Shown in pieces: positions 60,150-64,000 of a DNA stretch of 64,000 nucleotides. Within the stretch, counting starts at the first letter, position 1; each line of letters starts with the position of its first letter. The notes under the pieces are model-generated. The model ran no database searches and was not told where the DNA came from. It worked only from the letters and a program-made list of their open reading frames with translations. Both the position numbers and the translations under genes were made by a program. The stretch is from Moritella sp. Urea-trap-13. GTDB taxonomy: Bacteria; Pseudomonadota; Gammaproteobacteria; Enterobacterales; Moritellaceae. The DNA is taken from contig NZ_PJCA01000027.1 of NCBI RefSeq assembly GCF_002836355.1, positions 124,281 through 188,280 on the forward strand, in the 5' to 3' direction.

Positions 60150-60816
60150 TGTATTGCTCCGTCGTAATTGAGTTGATTAACATATTATAGTTCTGCTGGG
60201 CGAGGTTTTGGTAAAACGCCATGTCCATTTTGGTCGAAATTATTTGGGTTATTAACGGCTTAAATGCACAAGGGTAGATACACAGACTAAGGAATTGGAT
60301 AGTTAATAATTCCGGGTCTAGTTCTGGTTTGATATGACCTTTGGTTTGTAATCGAGTCAGCATGGTTTTAATTAATTTAAAGGTTTGCTGAGGTCCTTCT
60401 TGAATAATATGTGCTTTGATTTGCGGGTTATTCTTACTGAGCATATTACGTCTAACAATATGCTGTAAGTTTTTGTTTTCTTGCATTGTAGTATAGTAAA
60501 TCGTAAAAATATGATGCAAATTTTCGAGTGATGGCTTCGCGGCATATTGTTTTAATATATCGAGTATTGGCTGACGATACTGTGACATAGCCGCATGAAA
60601 CAGGCCTTCTTTATTTTGAAAGTAATAACGGATCATTGCTGGTGTGGTATTGGCCGCGATGGCTATTTTTCGGGTGCTGACTTGGTTGTAGTCATTATCG
60701 GCGAATAGATCAAATGCCACAGTCATTAAATGCTGGCGGATATTGGTGTCGGAAGATTTTGTTGGTCTGCCTATATTGCGAGCCAGAGTGTCGTCCTTGT
60801 TATTACTACTATCCAT
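60136..60816 (-). CDS. TetR-family repressor of the efflux operon
   Basis: 226 residues with an N-terminal TetR HTH (VSTRKIAIAANTTPAMIRYYF at about residues 43-63) and a helical ligand-binding domain. As first gene of the tetR-MFP-RND operon, it probably represses its own operon and is released by a pump substrate. The overlap with the adaptor gene supports coupled translation. Confidence 0.9.
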   Translation of the reverse strand: MDSSNNKDDTLARNIGRPTKSSDTNIRQHLMTVAFDLFADNDYNQVSTRKIAIAANTTPAMIRYYFQNKEGLFHAAMSQYRQPILDILKQYAAKPSLENLHHIFTIYYTTMQENKNLQHIVRRNMLSKNNPQIKAHIIQEGPQQTFKLIKTMLTRLQTKGHIKPELDPELLTIQFLSLCIYPCAFKPLITQIISTKMDMAFYQNLAQQNYNMLINSITTEQYNEEI

Positions 60817-60961
60817 ATGTACGCCATCATTAATTAATCTGATGGATAATTTTGAACCTGTTTGGCTAAATTATCCAGATGATTAATTTCCCACTTTCAC
60901 AGTTTTGGATAAATTATGCGTTCAGGTTGGCTTTGTTAAGCTATGGGGGCTTGGTTACTGG

Positions 60962-61324
60962 TTATTGATTTAAGTCTAACTGTTTTTGTAATTTTTTGGT
61001 GAGACCTAACGATACAATACGATATGACTCTGTAAGGTAATAGCTTAGCTCCTCATCGGTTTGTGCCGTGCTGTCGTTATGCTGTATCCACTTCATACCG
61101 CGGGAAGCAAAGTAGGGGGCGGGTTTATAACCGGCGAGTTCACTTAAAAAATCAAAGTTAAGATTTGAGGTTTTAAAAATAAATGCAGGTTGTTTATCTT
61201 TGCCCAATCCACCAATCGCGAACACCTTGCCGCCAATCTTCCAAACATGCGAATTGTTCCACTGCATCACATAGGTAGTGGCTGCTAATGAACCACAAAA
61301 TTTATTGAATTCATCGTAAGTCAT
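60962..61324 (-). CDS. MmcQ/YjbR-family protein
   Basis: 120 residues matching the MmcQ/YjbR fold (CyaY-like DNA-binding domain): WNNSHVWKIGGKVFAIGG, FIFKTSNLNFDFL and APYFASRGMKWIQ are typical. Members are small cytosolic proteins of unclear role. It is divergent from the DUF2975 gene. Confidence 0.88.
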   Translation of the reverse strand: MTYDEFNKFCGSLAATTYVMQWNNSHVWKIGGKVFAIGGLGKDKQPAFIFKTSNLNFDFLSELAGYKPAPYFASRGMKWIQHNDSTAQTDEELSYYLTESYRIVSLGLTKKLQKQLDLNQ

Positions 61325-61505
61325 GAGTGAGTCCTTGATATTTTTCGCGTAAATAATACGTAAAATTAATAATCATGTATGATTTAGATTCGATACTATT
61401 AAAATCATTTATCAATAATTAATTATCGTAAATCGATAATTAATTATTGAATTTCATTGTTTTGTACTTTAATATCCAGTTATCTACTTAACAGGATTAC
61501 TTATT

Positions 61506-62054
61506 ATGTCAAAAATTCAAAAACAAAGCCGTCGTGCACGTATATTTTTTCAAAGTCTTTTTGTTCTAACCCCCATCGTGATTTGTTATTACTGGTTAAC
61601 GGTTGATACACCTTATGATTTTCTTACATCATTCGGTATTGTTCAGATCAGTATTGATATCGACTATTTAACACAATTGCCACTGACGCTAACAACGCGA
61701 ATATTAGCTGTAATCGCGAGCTTATTTCTTTGTAGCATCATTATGTACGCTTTGAGAGTATTGATTAATTTATTTCGTAGCTATGAACGTAATGAGATTT
61801 TTACACTTGATAATGTGATGGGTTACCAAAAGTTAGGTTACTGTTTATTTTATTGGGTTGGAGCTTCGGTTGTTTATGGTGCATTGATGTCTGTTATCTT
61901 GTCGTTTAATAATCCTCCCGGTGAGCGCATATTAGCTATCGGATTTGAAGGCGTGGACTTTTTAACATTAGTATTTGGCTTTATTATCTTGATTATTTCA
62001 TGGGTGATGAAAGAAGGTTATATTCTTGCCGATGAAAACTGCCATACAATTTAA
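61506..62054 (+). CDS. DUF2975-type membrane protein
   Basis: 182 residues with four hydrophobic segments (about residues 13-30, 60-85, 112-135, 150-170), an internal pattern (YERNEIFTLDNVMGYQKLGY) and a C-terminal short tail, as in DUF2975 proteins. It lies nine bases before a small Cro/CI-type HTH gene. This gene pair is common in bacteria, and the HTH protein is thought to regulate the pair. Function is unknown. Confidence 0.82.
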   Translation: MSKIQKQSRRARIFFQSLFVLTPIVICYYWLTVDTPYDFLTSFGIVQISIDIDYLTQLPLTLTTRILAVIASLFLCSIIMYALRVLINLFRSYERNEIFTLDNVMGYQKLGYCLFYWVGASVVYGALMSVILSFNNPPGERILAIGFEGVDFLTLVFGFIILIISWVMKEGYILADENCHTI

Positions 62055-62063
62055 GGAGCTGGA

Positions 62064-62291
62064 ATGACTATTTGTATTAATTTAGATGTAATAATGGCTA
62101 AGCGAAAAATGCGCTTAAAATACCTAGCTCAAGAAGTTGGGATCACAGAAGCAAACCTATCGATATTAAAAAACGGTAAAGCAAAAGCTGTCCGATTATC
62201 GACACTTGATAAACTTTGTGAAGTACTTGAGTGTCAGCCAGGCGATATTTTAGAATTTGAAGTTAACAAAAGTGACGATAACGAGAGTTAG
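62064..62291 (+). CDS. Small Cro/CI-type HTH regulator
   Basis: 75 residues (65 if the Met at residue 11 is used). The HTH is clear: LKYLAQEVGITEANLSILKN, with the following RLSTLDKLCEVLECQPGDIL typical of the YozG/HTH_26 group. AAGGAGCTGG directly after the upstream stop codon is its ribosome-binding site. It is encoded with the DUF2975 membrane protein. Confidence 0.9.
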   Translation: MTICINLDVIMAKRKMRLKYLAQEVGITEANLSILKNGKAKAVRLSTLDKLCEVLECQPGDILEFEVNKSDDNES

Positions 62292-62368
62292 CACTGCTTT
62301 AGATAATTTGGTTTGCAGTGATTAGACTTACAAACCAAATTATCCTTTAGTGCTTATCAGCGCTTTTT
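62291..62368 (+). terminator. Nested hairpins and terminator after the HTH gene
   Basis: GATAATTTGGTTTG (62302-62315) pairs perfectly with CAAACCAAATTATC (62331-62344). CACTGC (62292-62297) can pair with GCAGTG (62315-62320), competing with it. AGTGC/GCGCT (62349-62363) followed by TTTT looks like the true terminator. Confidence 0.75.
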
Positions 62369-62660
62369 ACTATTAAAACGTTGGTACAATTCACTGTACC
62401 ACTTCAAGATCCAGCATTATTGGAGTGGTACTGAATGGGAGGTTTCATCTTTAGGTTTTATCAATGCATTTAAAAGTATGACAGCCTGGAGTTTAATGCT
62501 AAATGAATCACTGTGAATTTAGCTGCAGATAGAGAAGAGTAAGCCTATCAGCTAATCAATCGGTGAATCCAGTCTCCGAAATGTATTTATTCGAAAACTA
62601 AATCCAGATTGTGTATCCTCCGGAGGTTACCATCTTAATTATCAAGTGAAACTACATACC
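62369..62660. other. Leader/promoter region of the beta-lactamase gene
   Basis: No gene. GGTACA/TGTACC (about 62383-62400) and GTACCACT/AGTGGTAC form competing hairpins. GTATCCTCCGGAGGTTAC (62612-62629) is a near-perfect inverted repeat that contains GGAGG, but it lies 34 bp before the likely ATG. Confidence 0.5.
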
Positions 62661-63512
62661 ATGAAAAACATATTATTATGCATTAGCTTAGTTTTTTCTA
62701 GTGCGATGGCCTCTGCCACGACATTAAATGATTCACTCTCTGCAATTGAACTACGCACTTCTGGTCGCATTGGCGCTGCTGTTTTAGATACCGAAAATAA
62801 ACAAATTTGGCACTACAATGGCGATGCTCGCTTTCCGATGATGAGCACATTCAAAACCCTAGCTTGTGCGAAAATGCTAAGCGCATCAGCTAATGGTGAG
62901 TTGAATACTAGCACTAAAATCTTGCTGAAATCGGAGGCATTAATCCCTTGGTCACCAGTTACTAAACCCCTTGTCGGTAGCAGTATTACAGTAGCACAAG
63001 CATGTGAAGCGACGATGCTAACCAGTGATAATACTGCGGTAAATATCGTCTTGCAACATGTTGGCGGCCCTGAGGGTGTTACCGCTTTCTTACGTGACAT
63101 AGGTGATAATGTGACTCAACTAGATCGCATTGAACCAGAGTTGAATGAAGCTAAGATTGGCGACGTGCGTGATACCACGACACCGAATGCCATGGTTAAT
63201 ACCTTAAACAAATTACTGTTTGCTAATGTGCTGTCTAATCGGGACAAAACGCAGCTTAAAACATGGATGCAAGACAACAAGGTATCAGATCCTTTATTGC
63301 GTTCGGTACTACCACCAGGCTGGTCTATTGCTGATCGTTCCGGTGCTGGTGGCTATGGTTCGCGCGGTATCACCGCTGTGATTTGGCATGCAGAACGTCA
63401 ACCGCTTATCATCAGTATTTACCTAACAGAAACCGAGTTATCAATGGCTGAACGAAACCAGGTGATTGCCGAGATCGGTCAGCAGATACTAAATCAGTAC
63501 GTGGTCGAATAA
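62661..63512 (+). CDS. Class A beta-lactamase, CARB/PSE-like
   Basis: 283 residues from ATG 62661, with a signal peptide (cleavage near ASAT). Class A active-site motifs: STFK (Ser70, Lys73), SDN (Ser130, Asn132), EPELN (Glu166) and RSG at the position of the usual KTG, followed by AGGYGSRG. Arg234 in place of Lys is the mark of the carbenicillinase (CARB/PSE/RTG) group, and the text around RDTTTPNAMVNTLNKLLF and LRSVLPPGWSIADRSGAGG agrees with it closely. It should hydrolyse penicillins in the periplasm. A GTG five codons earlier (62646) is an alternative start. No integron or transposon sequence flanks it and no ampR-like gene is adjacent. Confidence 0.93.
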   Translation: MKNILLCISLVFSSAMASATTLNDSLSAIELRTSGRIGAAVLDTENKQIWHYNGDARFPMMSTFKTLACAKMLSASANGELNTSTKILLKSEALIPWSPVTKPLVGSSITVAQACEATMLTSDNTAVNIVLQHVGGPEGVTAFLRDIGDNVTQLDRIEPELNEAKIGDVRDTTTPNAMVNTLNKLLFANVLSNRDKTQLKTWMQDNKVSDPLLRSVLPPGWSIADRSGAGGYGSRGITAVIWHAERQPLIISIYLTETELSMAERNQVIAEIGQQILNQYVVE

Positions 63513-63687
63513 CTCGTTTTCTTGGCTGTGAAATTGATATTGATTGTTTTTATATCTCATAGATTGACATAATCATGGCCAGTGATAAACCTTGATTAGC
63601 AGTGATATCCTGTTCAAACCAACATTGACTGGGTCGCTATTTTTCCTATACTCAAAATCTAAGCCTTATCCCCAAAAGGGGAGAATC

Positions 63688-64000
63688 ATGAACATATTCA
63701 CCTTACGAATTGCTGCTTGGAGGGTGCTGCTATTTGGACTATGCGCCACCTTTTTATCTGCATGCAGTTCCGAGAAAATTATTGTCGCCATTGATGGTAG
63801 TCAAGGGAACGCGGACAGTATTGAATCTACGATCAGTACCGACGGTCACTACGTGGCTTTTACTTCTTTTGCTAGCAATCTCGTGCAAGATGACACCAAC
63901 ATGGTTGCAGATGTCTTTGTTCACGACCGTAACAGCGGTATCACCGAGCGGGTCAGTGTCGCGAGTAACGGTAGGCAAGCCAATTCGAGCAGCTCTGATC
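63688..64000 (+). CDS. Lipoprotein with probable beta-propeller repeats, cut by window
   Basis: The ATG at 63688 follows AAAAGGGGAGA. The product has a lipoprotein signal with lipobox LSAC, then GNADSIESTISTDGHYVAFT and ADVFVHDRNSGITERVSVAS. These are TolB/PD40-like beta-propeller blades (the pattern of strand-SxDGxYVAF-strand and VFVxD). At least 104 residues are present; the 3' end is outside the window. Role unknown. Confidence 0.8.
   Translation, partial: MNIFTLRIAAWRVLLFGLCATFLSACSSEKIIVAIDGSQGNADSIESTISTDGHYVAFTSFASNLVQDDTNMVADVFVHDRNSGITERVSVASNGRQANSSSSD

Overview
The window reads as chromosomal DNA of a marine, probably cold-adapted gammaproteobacterium of the Alteromonadales/Vibrionales type. 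The gene content (Dld-II plus LldEFG lactate oxidation, OmpC/OmpU-type porin, PhaI-type phasin, YgjK-type GH63 enzyme, sulfatase plus maturase, many LysR regulators, AT-rich spacers) resembles Moritella or Shewanella. That placement is an inference from gene content, not a measured relationship. No rRNA, tRNA, CRISPR array or intact transposase was recognised.

Layout. 1-6.8 kb: 5' part of an FAD/Fe-S D-lactate dehydrogenase (minus, cut by the left edge) with a divergent LysR regulator, then nudC, another LysR gene and deoC. 7.2-15 kb: a porin, then an accessory stretch of small unknown genes, a decayed metallophosphoesterase, a three-PAS GGDEF protein, a CII-like phage-type regulator, a methyltransferase and a small lipoprotein, with large spacers and a 37-bp repeat pair. 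15-21.5 kb: L-lactate permease divergent from lldEFG, followed by a LysR paralogue of the one next to dld; with dld this makes a lactate-utilisation neighbourhood interrupted by about 12 kb. 21.6-33 kb: LysE exporter, secreted trypsin-like protease, YbiT-type ABC-F protein with an apparent non-AUG start, an AraC/SnoaL/ABM cluster, an MFS transporter, and a GH63 glycosidase with an outer-membrane barrel protein.

33.6-41.3 kb: housekeeping and stress genes (YecM, ABC exporter, msrB overlapping selO, a Cache/HAMP chemoreceptor). 41.3-50.9 kb: a regulated envelope/sulfatase region: small barrel protein, two tandem LysR genes, a divergent outer-membrane protein, a LuxR-type regulator, then an operon of sulfatase, radical-SAM sulfatase maturase, lipoprotein and HEAT/TPR protein. 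50.9-53.1 kb: a purine salvage operon (NCS2 permease and xpt) behind a guanine-type purine riboswitch. 53.4-64 kb: phasin, an EAL phosphodiesterase with a 27-bp tandem duplication, a tetR-MFP-RND efflux operon, YjbR protein, DUF2975/HTH pair, a CARB/PSE-like class A beta-lactamase and the start of a lipoprotein cut by the right edge.

The strongest items for follow-up are the guanine riboswitch with an alternative pairing partner for its P1 helix, the likely ATC/ATT start of the YbiT-type gene, the sulfatase-maturase-lipoprotein-HEAT/TPR operon, the chromosomal CARB-like beta-lactamase, and short tandem repeats placed directly before nudC and a lysR gene.
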